Shown here: positions 1-13,038 of the stretch, piece after piece
Numbering within the stretch: position 1 is the first letter of the stretch
Layout of the letters: each line of letters opens with the position of its first letter
Assembly: GCA_964247055.1 (NCBI GenBank)
Contig: OZ176052.1
Coordinates: 8,494,001-8,558,000, forward strand
Direction of reading: 5' to 3'
Source of the DNA: Paragordius varius
Taxonomy: Eukaryota; Nematomorpha
Length of the DNA stretch: 64,000 bases
The notes under the pieces: generated by a model
The model's database searches: none
What the model was told of the DNA's origin: nothing
What the model saw: only the letters and a program-made list of their open reading frames with translations
Program-made: the position numbers and the translations under genes

Positions 1-3000
1 TTTATGACACATTCGATAAACGAACGAAATCCAAATCCGATTTGATTGGTGGCGGCTATGTTTCAACATTCACTCCTCCAAACACCATAAATTACTCTTA
101 TGTATTAAATAATCCTTCATATGCCAACAACGTTTATGTTAGTGCCAATAATTCTTTAGCATCAAATACCTCTAAAAATTTCCTGCATGAAAATAAACCT
201 CAATTACTTTCTGATGATAATACTAAAACCACAAATCCTATACCAACACCTCCTCCGCCTGATCTTTTGGGAGAACTTAAGAAACGATTACAAGCAAGAA
301 AAACTTTCCTGCACAAATATATTAATCCTATCGTAACAATCAATAATCCTGTCCGAAAAACGTTAAATAATGGAGCAATTAATGTTTCAAATACATATTT
401 TGAACCAAATACTCCACATATATCTTCGTATAATAATAATACCAACTCCATAAGCAGATCCTTGGCTGATGTACAAAAAGCCGCAATAAAAGAAACATTA
501 TCTTCAGAAACAACAAATAGCGATACAATATTTATAACTAAACATATTACCCAACTTTCAACCGCAACTATAAAACCAATTATTACAGCACCGACTGTGC
601 CAAGTCTATCCATAACTAAAATATTTAACATTGATATTATGGGTGAAGAAATTTGTTCAGATGATCCTTTACCAAATCAAAAGTGTAAAAATGCTGGTAA
701 CACTTGTAAAGTTGATTCCAAAAACGAGGGACTAAATATAGATCGAGGATGTTCTAATATTATCGCTAATGTAATTAAAGAATCAAATAAAAGCTTGGAA
801 AATTTATCTTTGGAAATGGACACTGAATGTATCAAGGAGTAATATTTTAATTTTTATCTCGTACTTTTATTTTTACTGACAAATTTATTATAATCATATT
901 TTATACAGTTTTTTCAAATATCTAAATGCAATAATATTCGTTTATTATTAATTTTATTAAAAAATAAATATTATTATTGTACTTGCTAATAATAATTTTT
1001 ATGGCTCATTTACTATCTTTCTAAGAAATAAAATTTTATCTCTTTAAAGATTAATAATGGTTCCAAATATCTTGAAAACTTTATATCTCTATACTTAATC
1101 GGTTTGTTTTACAGAAAAAAACGAGATTGTGTAGATGAATCAACAATGACGACAACTAGTCTCATTATGGCTTTGGACAAATCTATGAACACTTCAGTTT
1201 TGCTGGAGAATACGAATAGCATATCTGGGTCTAGCACTGGGAGTAATTCTACTGAAACAAACGATAAAAACGACACATCTCCTCTCAAACAAAATATTTT
1301 TAAAACAAATGAAACTCTACCAACAAACTCCACCGGTATTAATAACGCAAATATAACGGAAGCATTTATGAATAAGGATTGTGATTTCCATAAAATACAC
1401 ATAAATACGAATCGGAGCCAAAACATAGATTTTGAGCAGAGTAGTATACAACTATTACAAAAGAAATTGAAGTTGCTTAACTTACTGAACGAGACAGACA
1501 ATATGGTTAATAACAACGCCCAATTAAATTATTTATGTGGACATGATAAAAATATGGACCATGAAAGAAATAAGGTTGAAGGCGTTCAAGATATTTGCCA
1601 AGATTCACCATTAAAAGTTGAAATAAATGGTAATTGGGTCCAAGGACCTTCAAGCAATTACGCCAGTGTTAATAGTCTTAATCTTTCACCCTCAAGTTTT
1701 GCCGATGTCTTCCGTCTGTACAACAATGCGGGTAAATTGATGCTCTGTCAATCGTGTGACACGAATGTCCGAAACGTGGCGATATCAATGGCCGAGCAGT
1801 CATTGAGACGCATTACGAGTCCAATCAGATCATTGGCTTCTGCATCTCCTTCTCCATCAACTAACCTATCTCCAAATACACATAAGGATTGTAGCCCAGG
1901 ACCACAGCGCAATATTAATGATAATTTTGTTGATGTCTCAACGAATACCTCTCCCCAAAAAGTAGATTCACCCAAATGTAACAATGAAAATTTGGGACAT
2001 GATTCAACTATTCGTCCAATCCTTAATCATTCAATCTCTGTCAACAGAGTGGTCCAACCACAAACGAAACCCCAATCCTCCGAAGATACAATTAAAGATC
2101 AAAAAGAGGAAAACCTTGTGAATTCAATAACTCCATCATCTCACATTAAATCCAATAATAATACTACTACTACTAATAATTATGATATGTCAACAACACT
2201 TAGTACTCCGATCACAAACATATCTAACAATGTTGATGAAGGATTCGCTAATGGAGGAGAGGATTCTCTGTCCATTCCTGATACTCTAATAAGTGTAGAT
2301 AGCAGTCAATCACCGCCATCATCAAGCAATGTAACAACCATTAAACAAAACGTAGGCCAATCGGAAAATCAGTCCAATCATTCAACTTTAACATCAACCC
2401 TAGAAACAACTACTTTTTTGCAAAAGGAAAATGATAGTGAAAAGGTCGATGTAGACCAAAATCAAACAACCACATGCGAAAAGATTGAATCATTCTTGTC
2501 CAAGGAAAAGATTGATGAAATGTATACAATTATTATGCATATATTGGTTTATGTTTGAAATTGTCAAAAAATAATTGTTTTAGTCAAAAATTAATATTTT
2601 CGTTTGCTAATTATTTAAAAACTATTCAGGCTTAATTTTGATGCAACGACATTTTTATAACTTTTATATTAGTATATCAAATCTAAGCTCGCGAAGAGCA
2701 TCCTTCCGGCAAAAAAGAAGCAAAACATCGACCAATCTTATGAGCCATAGTGAAACATCCCCTGCCATATGTTCGCAAGCTAACTCAAATGTTAATAATA
2801 GCGAAAATGTCAATAATCTTCGAACAAACCCTACAAATGTTACAAATTATGACAATACAGAAAATACCCTCGAACCTAATGTAAAGCCTTCAGTAATGAT
2901 TCGTTCATATACGAATCCTAATATCCAGGCCTTTAAACAATTTTATGAGGAAAAAGATCAACATGCCAAACCCCTATCCTGTAATGACAATGATGTTGGA

Positions 3001-6000
3001 AATGAAGAATTAACCGTTAAAGAGCCCACACACAACAAACCAGGCAATATTCCTAGAAATAAACCCTTTACTCCGAATGATTATGTACCGTTTGGGAAGT
3101 TTAGGTTTGTAATACTAGCAGTAAAAATACAGACAAAAAAAGGCATTTTTTCAATAAACCACTATTCTTTTTCAAACTAAATTTTTTACATTTTTCATTG
3201 TTTTAAACTGCAAAGTATGAGATATAAATTGGTAATTTTATGATTGTAATCAAATAGCTAATAGAGGTAAAATTAAGTTTTAAAAAGGTATGGTTGTCTT
3301 TTGAAAAAAAATATTTGTTTTTTTGTTTTTACATTTTATCTGTATAATTACAATTTTTACTGTACTTGATATTGTATGTGACAATTTTCGTTTAATAATT
3401 TTAATTAAAAGATATTCAATTTAAAATAAAATTTAAACGTTAGGTATGTGCGTTATATTAATTATGTAAGTCTAATTTTCAATCCTTCACCTGTTATTAA
3501 GACATTGATATTGCAATTTTTAGGAAAAACGAAATCTTTTGTATTAACCCTTAATTCGCTTATTATAGACTCATAAATTTTATTTATTTGATGAAAAAAA
3601 AGATAAAATGTGTATTTTTATTTTTTGATAATAAAAAAACCCAAAATTTACCGTAATTAATTTTCTATAATTTTAAAGTTTCCTTATTTAAATATCAAAA
3701 GTTTGTTAAGTTTTTATCTTGCATTTAATTGGTTTCCTTGATACAATTATTACAATAAGTATAGCGCCAAATAATATTGCGTTCAAACTTATATTAATTT
3801 GTTCCGCATTCCATAAGTTTGTGTTATATTTTAAATAGATATTACTCATTTTACAATTATTTTTTCAATCAATTTTCAGATATTCCTTACAAAATTATCA
3901 AAGAAAAATTCAACGAGATACTGATTCAGATATCAACAATACAAATAGTAATAGCGTCAATAATAATAAACGCATGTTGACGGATAAAACTTACGCTTGG
4001 ATCAAACAACATGGTAAGGTTGAAGGAGACGCCCTCTCTAATCATACTTTTCCATCCCTAACGAATGTCATATTTAAATCCAATTCGTTAAAATCGTCAA
4101 ACATTGTTTCAAACCCCGATGAAACATTAAAATCCGATGTGGAAAATAATCATTCAACAAAGACATTAACTAATAAGCGTAAACTCTTGCTGCCTCACGT
4201 CAAACAAAATGGCTATACTGAAATGTTGATTGAATACAATCCACTTCTTGAAGATGGCTTATTATTGAATGGCGAACAAAATTGTCTAAATACTACATTT
4301 TACCATGATGAACCGGAAAATAATAAAAATATAATGAACTCTCAGAATATAGTTACAACGAAAAATAACGAGACAATTGCTTTAAATAATCAATTCAGCA
4401 ACAAATATAATGACGCCAACAAGTAACACTTTCTCCAAAATAAATTTTTTTGATATGGTTGCTAATCTAAAAAATAGATCTTTTTTTCAATGTTTAGCTA
4501 ATTATCTAATAAAGCTTATAATTTTTTTAATGTCAAATTAAATCTGAAACATTTTAGTGTGGAGGAGGGTCATTACGATGTAGCGACCAATCGAATCATT
4601 CTCAATCCCTATAATAATATTATTGATAACAAGTCCCAAGAAAGCGAGGCAATTAAAGAAATAAACGAACCCGACTTGAATACTACATTAACTCTAGAAT
4701 CATCCTGGAATCAACTTGCTACTAATGGGAATGAATTTGGTTCATTCGTTAACAAAGCAAATAGGAGCAATCGGAATGTGCCTTTTCAATCTAATTTTAT
4801 GGCAAAGAACAATGCGCTAAATACACCCCCCATGTTTTTACCCATGTACCCTTCACCTTCATCATCCATGTTTGAATATCAACATCGCTCACCCCTTTAC
4901 AGTCAACCTATTATGGAGGATCCAGCGGAAAAGTTTTATTAATACTTTTTGGGATTTCTTCAATGTTTAAAATGGCCTTTTTTAACTTGTTATTAACATT
5001 TTTTTGGATTATTAAAACCAAAATTATTGCAGGATTGGTTTTATTAGTATAACTTTCTTAGTAGATTTTGTATTTGATAATGTTTTAGGTTAATAGTGTA
5101 AATTAAAATATCTTGTTTGTAAAACATTTATAAAAATAGTGGTGTTAATGTTCCGTTAAATAAGGTAAATAGGATGAATATAATTATATATATAAAAATA
5201 ATTTTACCCATTAAACTCTTAAATATATATACATATATCAAATCTTAGCTTATTTTTCAATTTTTAGGCTAGTGATTGATTCTGATTTCGACAAAGCCTT
5301 ACATATAATCAATGAAAGTTTGATTGAGGGAAATGCATGCAGACACACGCAAACAACAATCGTAAATTTTTCAACGTTTCATAAATTTTATTGGTTTCGT
5401 TAAATAAATATTTTGTTAAGATATTTACTTTATTTTATGAATATAATTTTAGGATAAAATGAAAATTCTGGTCACAACTCATTGGTTAAATCTCATCAAG
5501 AAATCATCCATGTTTTTGAATCAAAACAAACAACAGTCCAAAAATGAATCAAACCAATCACTAAATCAGAGCCAAAATGAAAACCAAAATGTGGAAACTA
5601 ATGAATCAAAACAAAACGATGACACATTAATGATGACTTCATCCATTCAACTTTTGGCGACAAATGTCGAATTTCATTTGGATCATTGCGAATCTATCTC
5701 GAAACACATACTACACTACGTTGTAAACTGTAAAGATAATATGGTATGATCACCTCTGTTATATATTATTTAACTCAATTTATATAAACCTTTTGGCATT
5801 AAAAAAACGGAATAGATAATAAATCTTATCTCACTATTAAAGGCAGCGGGCGGATTCGTTATAAATAATAAAGATCTGATTTAAGTTAAGATTTAAAGAA
5901 ACCAATTTTTATTCATCTCACCCAGTAGGATGTTTATATTATAAATATATTATATAATTCTCGAAATGTTGAAAAACAATAGTTTAGGTTTATTTAATTA

Positions 6001-7618
6001 ACTAAGATGCAATTAATTTAGAAAAATTAGTGAAGGGAGGCTTATTTTATTATTTGATTAGACTTGTTAGATTTAAAATTTATGTTTTGTATAGGGTAAT
6101 ACGGCATTGCATTATGCCATATCCTCAGGAAATTTCGATATTGTCAGTATTCTGATCGATACCAAATTATGTGACATTAATGCGATTAATAATGTAAGTA
6201 TATATTATTATTTATAATCAATTTAAACAATATTTAAAAGATTTTATATATTACTAAAAATAAATTATATCATATAGGCCGGATATACCCCTATTATGTT
6301 AACAGCCTTGGCTCATTATGAAAACCCTTTGTGCTTTGATGTTGCAAAGCGATTATATCAGATGGGAGACGTAAATGTTAAAGCTAAATCGGTAATTTTA
6401 AATTTTTTTATAACATGATAAATTATTAATTAAAAAAAATCAATAACAACTTCAATACTTTTAACAATTGACAATGAGTTATTGTAACATATGGACCAAA
6501 TCGATTCCTCCATAGTATTTTTTGAATTATGCGTAAAATAAATTATTTTTACAAATTGTATCGAGTTTGGTTTAAAAGGGATCGTATTTTGCATATATAT
6601 GGTATTAATTTTAAGAAAATAAAACCCTCTAGTTATTTAAAGATTTATATTTTCCTAACATAAAATAATTGTTTTTGATCAAAAAACATTCTATCCATTA
6701 TTTCCTATAAATAGAATGGACAAACAGCTCTGATGATAGCTTCAAGCCATGGACGCGACGATATTGTCCGAGCTTTGTTGGAGTATGGCTCAGCAAACCC
6801 AAACATTAGAGACTTGGATGGAAGTACTGCACTCATGTGTGCTGCCGAACACGGCCATAGTCAAGTCGCTAAACTGTTGTTGGCCCATCCTGACACGGAT
6901 ACAAACATTGTTGATAATGTAAAATAATCATTTAATCTAAAATTTTATTTATATTCTTGAAATGTATTTCAAATGATGGTGGTATATAGTTGTCAGTGTT
7001 AGTTTGAGTGCCAGAGTTCCAATCCAAAAACTGTACGCGTTTTCTTATCATAAGAGACAGCCCTGGTTATCTTTGTAACAATTAAAATCGTTAACACCGT
7101 TTAATAAAAGAGAAAAATATTAATCAAACTTTGTATTATTACTATAAAATATTAAAAAGCCCTAAAGATTTACCAAAGATGAAATTCTGCGTTATAAAAG
7201 AAAAATAGGATTTAAATTTGTGGATTTAGTATAAAACTGATAAGCTAAATATATATAACTATGGAAATCAATCAAAAGCTGAACGATGCGGTCAGAATTA
7301 AATTAAATAATTAACATACTTTTCAAAATTTTAAATGGCATATTACTAAAAAAATTTGTGAAAGTTTGCAACAGGCTGTAATATGGCATAGCTTAAAACA
7401 TATATTATTAATAAATAATTTACCATTTTTAGGATAACGCAACTGCACTATCCATTGCGGTCAAAGCTGGTCACAAAGATATTGGAATTTTGATCTACGC
7501 CCATCAAAATTTGATTCAATTACAGAATCAAAATTTTGTCCCGTCCATAAATCGAAAAGCACTTGTCTCATCGTCCTCACTCTCCAATTTATGTTCCGGT
7601 TATAATTCTACAAAATAA
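1..7618 (+). CDS. KANK: KANK-family KN motif/ankyrin-repeat protein (5' partial)
   Basis: Exons: <1-838, 1115-2521, 2673-3104, 3880-4422, 4558-4932, 5268-5361, 5453-5743, 6095-6193, 6278-6391, 6715-6918, 7433-7618 (stop TAA 7616-7618). The reading frame starts at base 3 and every junction keeps phase, giving about 1526 residues in the window. The last four exons encode the ankyrin block that ends KANK proteins, with [47 protein letters not shown] and [17 protein letters not shown] proteins link integrin adhesions (talin, liprin) to the cortical microtubule capture complex and restrain Rho/actin. Upstream is a roughly 1250-residue Ser/Asn/Thr-rich region with a short possible coiled coil near base 1440 ([13 protein letters not shown]). 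The N-terminal KN motif is not visible and probably lies left of the window. Family assignment is firm from the ankyrin block. The N-terminal exons are supported only by open frames and splice phase. Confidence 0.9.
3119..3362. repeat. MITE family T copy in KANK intron 3
   Basis: The copy begins CAGTAAAAATACAGAC 14 bp after the exon 3 donor and ends with the inverted form, ...AATTTTTACTG, followed by TA. The interior has a GTATGGTTGTCTTTTGAAAA segment that recurs at 26090, 30720 and 59400. About 244 bp, with Tc1/mariner-like ends. It makes up a third of this 775-nt intron. Confidence 0.6.
6970..7060 (+). repeat. Possible tRNA-derived SINE remnant in KANK intron 10
   Basis: Intron 6919-7432 holds a stretch with an A-box-like TGGTATATAGTTG followed about 35 nt later by a B-box-like AGAGTTCCAATCC. 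The arrangement resembles the clearer SINE at 60500-60622. The match is weak and could be chance. Confidence 0.25.
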
Positions 7619-9119
7619 AAAATATCAAATATATTTGATTGTAGATTATTTGAAAAATATATTTATATACATTTATAATAAATTATTGCATCTCATATTA
7701 TTTTAAATTACGAATTAAAACGACAATTTGATTTGATTAAAAGTTGGGTACTTCGTTATCTAAGACATTTATCCATAAAACTAATGATTTAACCGTGATT
7801 AATGGAATTAAATAATCAAAAAAGATAATCTACACCATGTTTGTGTGTTAAATACATTTTAGCGTCACTATGCCATAATTTTTAAAATGTCCAAATAGGT
7901 TCTATATTTTTACAGATATGTCAAAATTTCCATCTCATTCAAAATCATCTCTATAAAATAAGCTATATAAGCTCTCATTAATTAAATATAATTTAAAGCC
8001 TTCATTAATTAAAGCTTATATTAAGGTTATAATATTAGAAAGCAATCGCTTACATGCAAAAGTTACAGAGTTTTGTTATGATCCCGAATAATTTTATTAT
8101 TTAAATAATGTCCAAAATTAAATAGTATTAATTAGGCTGATATCGATTTAATGTATAAAAAATAGCTATTAATGTCATGGTTTTTAAAAATATTTTAATA
8201 ATAATTATTTAAATTTCCCAATATTTCAATATGTGTGTGTCGTAGATTTAGAGTAAAAAAATCAAACAAATAATACAACGGTTTTCGCATGTTTGCGATG
8301 AGTGTTTTTGTTGCACAAAGAGAATCGAACCTTTAAAATCGTAAGGTGTGTTATAAGGGGTATAAAACGGCTATTAATTGACCTGATCTTAGCTCATGTA
8401 ATCCACATAGATAAGTTTCAGTGGGTAATGCAATCATTGATTAATTATAATTTTGGAAAGATACATTCGCCTAAGACTGGTCGTTATACGGTTATTATCA
8501 TCTAAATTAGGAAAGTATGAAGTATACCCCATGTAAATAAACATTCTTGTCAAGTTACATAACCATTTACTCAAAACGGTTTATGTAATTCTTGAATAAT
8601 ATATATCAATTCAGAGACTATATTAATCGCCCTAAAATTTGAGTTTTAATAATTAGATATTTAAAAAATGTCCAATTAGAATTAATGGATGTGTAGTTTG
8701 TTATGTCTTTCCAAGATTCTTAAATCATACCCAAAATTCGAAAGACGTGAATGTTTATGGTCCAATTTTTGGTGCATAACATATTGTGAGAAATGCTAGC
8801 GGATTAAAATAATTTTTTTAAATATCGCGTTCCATAATGTATTTTTTCATAGCCGATTTGCTTATAACAATTCGTCTTCTGACAAGTGATTTCTTTATTA
8901 AAAATATGATTTTGAACCAATTCATATTTTCGCTCCCAACAGAAATGTGCACTAAAGTGGGGAATAATGATTTTTTAGTAAATGCAAGACCAATTTGAAT
9001 CCTTCAATAATTTAATGTTTTCAGAGATGTTGCCAGAAAAATGGTATCATTGCTACCATAGGAGATGCCATAATTTTTGGTAAATCGCATATGTAAATTT
9101 AAAAGGAAATTAATTACTT
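7619..9119. other. Intergenic, no gene seen
   Basis: AT-rich sequence downstream of KANK. A 67-codon open frame at 8302-8505 has no recognisable domain and no ATG start. I see no conserved exon, RNA gene or clear repeat boundary here. Confidence 0.5.
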
Positions 9120-9660
9120 TTTTATATGTAATCTTGTCCACCGGCTTCTACAAATGTCGCCTATCTTTCAGTTAATATATAAATCCCGTGCAAAACTGAT
9201 TGTCTTTTACGCGAAACCACTCGTCAAGCCATTTTCCAACATTTTCTTTTTAAAATTCTACTCTGCGAGGTTGTGTCTTATTGATGTAAAGTTGCGTTAG
9301 TCATATGCGCCAGGAAAAGTTCAGCGGATGAAAAATTCCCATTGAAGCAATTTCAAGGTGTCATTCACTGGTTTTGCTGTGTGAAACGGAGCATGTCAAG
9401 CAGCAAAATCACTTTGCCATGTCTTCCTGTAAATTCCGTTCGATTTTTAATTAATGCATGGTTTAAATTAATTATTTAATAGCGTTGCATATAAACGGTT
9501 TCACCAGGTTTCAAAAGTTCTTAATACAGAAATCGCTCTTGTTCCACCAGTCAAAGAACATAGTCCCTTACCGAAGCGATTTTGGATTTACAGAATAAAG
9601 GCACCTATCATCACCCGTCACAAATTAATGCAAAAGGGTACTTTTGTGATATCGAAGGAG
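9120..9660 (-). pseudogene. Decayed mariner transposase
   Basis: Reverse-strand translation, with stops and frameshifts, aligns piecewise to mariner (Tc1/mariner) transposases. Visible pieces in order are VTGDD (first catalytic Asp region, near 9620), ELLKPGETVY (near 9490), the degenerate place of the HDNAPSH motif (near 9410), and KWLDEWFRVKDNQF (near 9215), which matches the C-terminal KKWVDEW region. The second catalytic Asp motif is lost and there are many stops, so the copy is inactive. Terminal repeats were not resolved; the element probably extends toward 10000. Confidence 0.7.
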
Positions 9661-12600
9661 GATAACAAGCCAGTTTTTCATTTGACGGTTATTTAAAGTT
9701 TAATGGACTTTCTCATTGCTCATAAAAATCTATTAACTGTTTCTGTTATACATATAAAGATTCTACTAATTGGCCTTGCGTTTGAGTTGAGTGTCATAAT
9801 CCAAATATGTAGACTTGATCGCAATCCGAGTTGTGTGTACCAGAGCGCCCACACTATCTACATGAAATCACAATTTTTAATATTTTCCATCCATGTTTCA
9901 CAACTCATCAACAGAATATGTTAGTCCTACTTCTTCCAGCAGATAACTTTCATTAGCCTTTTTTTCTGATTGCAATGCAAACCTTAAATTATCATTTGCA
10001 GCTATAAAAATCGACATGGTTTTTAAATGATAAATATAGGCTTAGTTATTGGCAAACTTAACATGTGTGTATCGTTTAATGTCATTTGAGCATAATGGGA
10101 TTGTATTTAATTAATCGTCTGCGTACTTGGAATCTTCTCCTGGTTAAACAAGTTATAAATGACTAGTATATATATTATATTTTATGTGATGAACCCATAT
10201 ACGCTTTTCAAAATATGGCATATTCACATTGTGTAACCGTTTCAATAAGATAAAACAGAAACGGGGTTGAATTCAGTTTTTAGAATAACCATATGATGTT
10301 GCCCATATATCCTTAAGGGTATTAAAGAATATTTCATGGTTATCTCTTTTTTAACAGTAAAAGAATTTAGTAAACATCAGTGTTTACCTAGGATATTATA
10401 TTGCTGATAGAAATAGGCATTAATTTGTACCAGTTTTAAAGGAAAATCGGAGAGTTTTGTAAGAATATTGTTTAATCCTTTTGCCAAAAAGATCGCCGAG
10501 GCATTCGATTGGGTTTCTCATGTTTAAATCCTTTTATTTAGAAATTTTGACAATCGGAAGATCGGAAGTAATGTACATTAATAAATGTATTATTCTCATT
10601 GTACTAGCGATTTTTTGCATGTAACGATTTCTTATATCTCGTTTTTCATATAATCATTTATTTGCGCGGTCTGATGTGGTGCTGATGCTTAAATGCTATT
10701 GTTTATAAGTGTGTTTCTAGTTTTATTTAAAATAATTGTTCTATTGTGCTTTTTGAATGCATTATCTCTTGAGACCTATGTATTGTTTTATCCTTTGGTA
10801 GTCTGCATCGAATCTATTTTAATGCTTGGGAAAATTTGTGAGAGCGGAAAGTTTAGACCGTAAAAGTGTAAAAAAACCTGCTCCTGGATATGTTTATGTA
10901 AAGATGTGAGATTGTCAAGAATATAATCAATTTGGTTTAGATGTGATGATTGGTAAAATTCATGGTATAAACGTCTTCTAGATCAATGCAAAAACGCAAC
11001 ATAATATGTTCTATGCATTAATGTAAATATGTTCTTTGCAATATATGCGGCTAAGACATTTACCGCCAATTTGGCATTCTTTTGTGTAATATACAAAGTA
11101 AAGACAATGTTTTTAGGGGTCCTAATTCGTAATTGTGTCTTTCATGGAGTTTACAGGCAATATAAAATGAAGATACAAAGTTGTGAGGGAAGGTGGGGTT
11201 AGCCATAGATTTGGATAATAAGCTACCATATTCGCTAAAAATCAGGGTATCAGGATAAGAATGGTTATTGAACTCAAAATTTATAAGACTAAATCTAAAG
11301 AATTATGAAAAGCTATATTATTTCTTGTAAAATTAATTTAATCTTGTTGCTCAACAGGTGCACAAGCCGTTATTGTAATCCACAACTTATTTTATTTACC
11401 TAATTAAGGTCAAAACTATAGTTATTATATTTTAATAGTTTTGGATAGAAAAACTCACAACTTTCAAAATTGTAAAAAATGGTGAACGTAATATAAGAAA
11501 AATAAACTAAAAACTGAAAACAGTATTTTAAGAAATTTTCGCTATAAAATTAATATTTGAAAATCAAAATAGCTAAAACTTTGTTAATCATTTAATAATA
11601 GTTAAAAAAATTATGGCTTGTATCTAAGCTTCAAATATTATAAAGTAAAGCGTTTGAAATGCAAAAATCAGATTTTTAATAAAACCTAATATTTTAATGG
11701 TCGTAAAATATGGAGTTTTAAACATAACTTATTTAAGATAAGTTTTGTCTAACGTTAATTGCACAATTGCTACTTAAGTTTTCGTATTACAAACAAGTGA
11801 GACCATTTGGTTTCTGAGATGGAAACTGAAGCATAAACAATTAATCAAATAACATCCAAAACTTAGTTTTAATAAATTTAATTTATTTTTACTTTTAAAG
11901 CATAATTTTTTAGCATTTTGTTATTTATAATTTCCTCAAAAACTCTATTTCTACATATCAAACACCTAACAGGTTAATTACGTTTTCAATAAAAAAATAA
12001 AAGCGTCGTATAAGTTAATACTTTTCAAAGCGACCCCCCTTAAACATATGAAAGTTTGAATTTAAAAATCTGATTTCCATATTGAATGCTTTACTTTATA
12101 TTAAAGAAGCTTATAAAACCCAAGCCTATAAATTACATATTAACCATTATTTGGTCCAAGTTTCAATCATTTTGATTTATAAAAACTCTATAGCGAATAT
12201 TCCTCAAAACAGATGACCACTTAAACAATTTTTTGAATTCATTTTTCTGATAAATGTTACCTCCAATTTTCGGATTCTGAAAGCTAATAAAGGTACTCAA
12301 AAAAAATTAGAAAAAATATATTTTTGACCATTAATTTAAAATATGTATGATTTATTTATAATAAAATATGTTACGATTTTGTAAATAATAGAAATGTAGA
12401 ATCCAAATCGAATAAGATAATTATAAAAAATATGCAATAATATGCCACAAAATCATATGCAAAAATTAAATGGGCACATGCCCTTTCATCTCTGTTAAAA
12501 CGTGGCACAAAGTATAATATCGAAGATCGATTATCAACATCAAATTAAATCAAAAAAATATAAATCCAATGTTTAGAAAAAAATTTAACCAGAAACTTTT

Positions 12601-13038
12601 ATTTAAATTACATGAAAAATTATATTGTAAAAATTAGTTGCTTTAATCAGCTATAACTAATTAGAAGTCCCAAATATATAATTTCAGCTACATATATATA
12701 TTGTTTCAAGTATTTTATATAATGAGAAAACCCTGTTACCACGAATTTACCAATCGCATATATACATTGTAAATTTATTTATTAGCAACGCATAAATATC
12801 ACAATAATAAAATGATTACCAATATTTTTAACTACTAACGCATCCAATATAAACCAAAGATTGGGCATAAGGTTATAAGTTTTATCTTCAACATTATCAT
12901 CCATATAATATCTAGTAAATATGTAAAAAATTGAATTTTTTTATAGGTACATATAGCTATCAAGTTAGTTAAAAATAAATCTCCGGGTTTTATTTTTTAC
13001 TTTTTCCTTAATCCCTTTTTGAAATGAATAAATGTGCT
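9661..13038. other. Intergenic between mariner relic and CDK12
   Basis: No gene identified. On the minus strand, 10780-11350 keeps fairly long open stretches (for example QKNAKLAVNVLAAYIAKNIF) that faintly recall a P/THAP9-type transposase, but the match is too weak to call. The remainder is AT-rich without recognisable features. Confidence 0.4.

Noticed and set aside
200-631. 143-codon minus-strand ORF opposite KANK exon 1
   Set aside because: Shadow of the coding strand; no domain, and the plus strand joins in phase to downstream KANK exons.
1109-1516. 135-codon minus-strand ORF
   Set aside because: Antisense shadow of KANK exon 2.
8302-8505. 67-codon ORF
   Set aside because: No ATG start, no domain and no splice partner.
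9703-9924. 73-codon plus-strand ORF
   Set aside because: Antisense to the decayed mariner.
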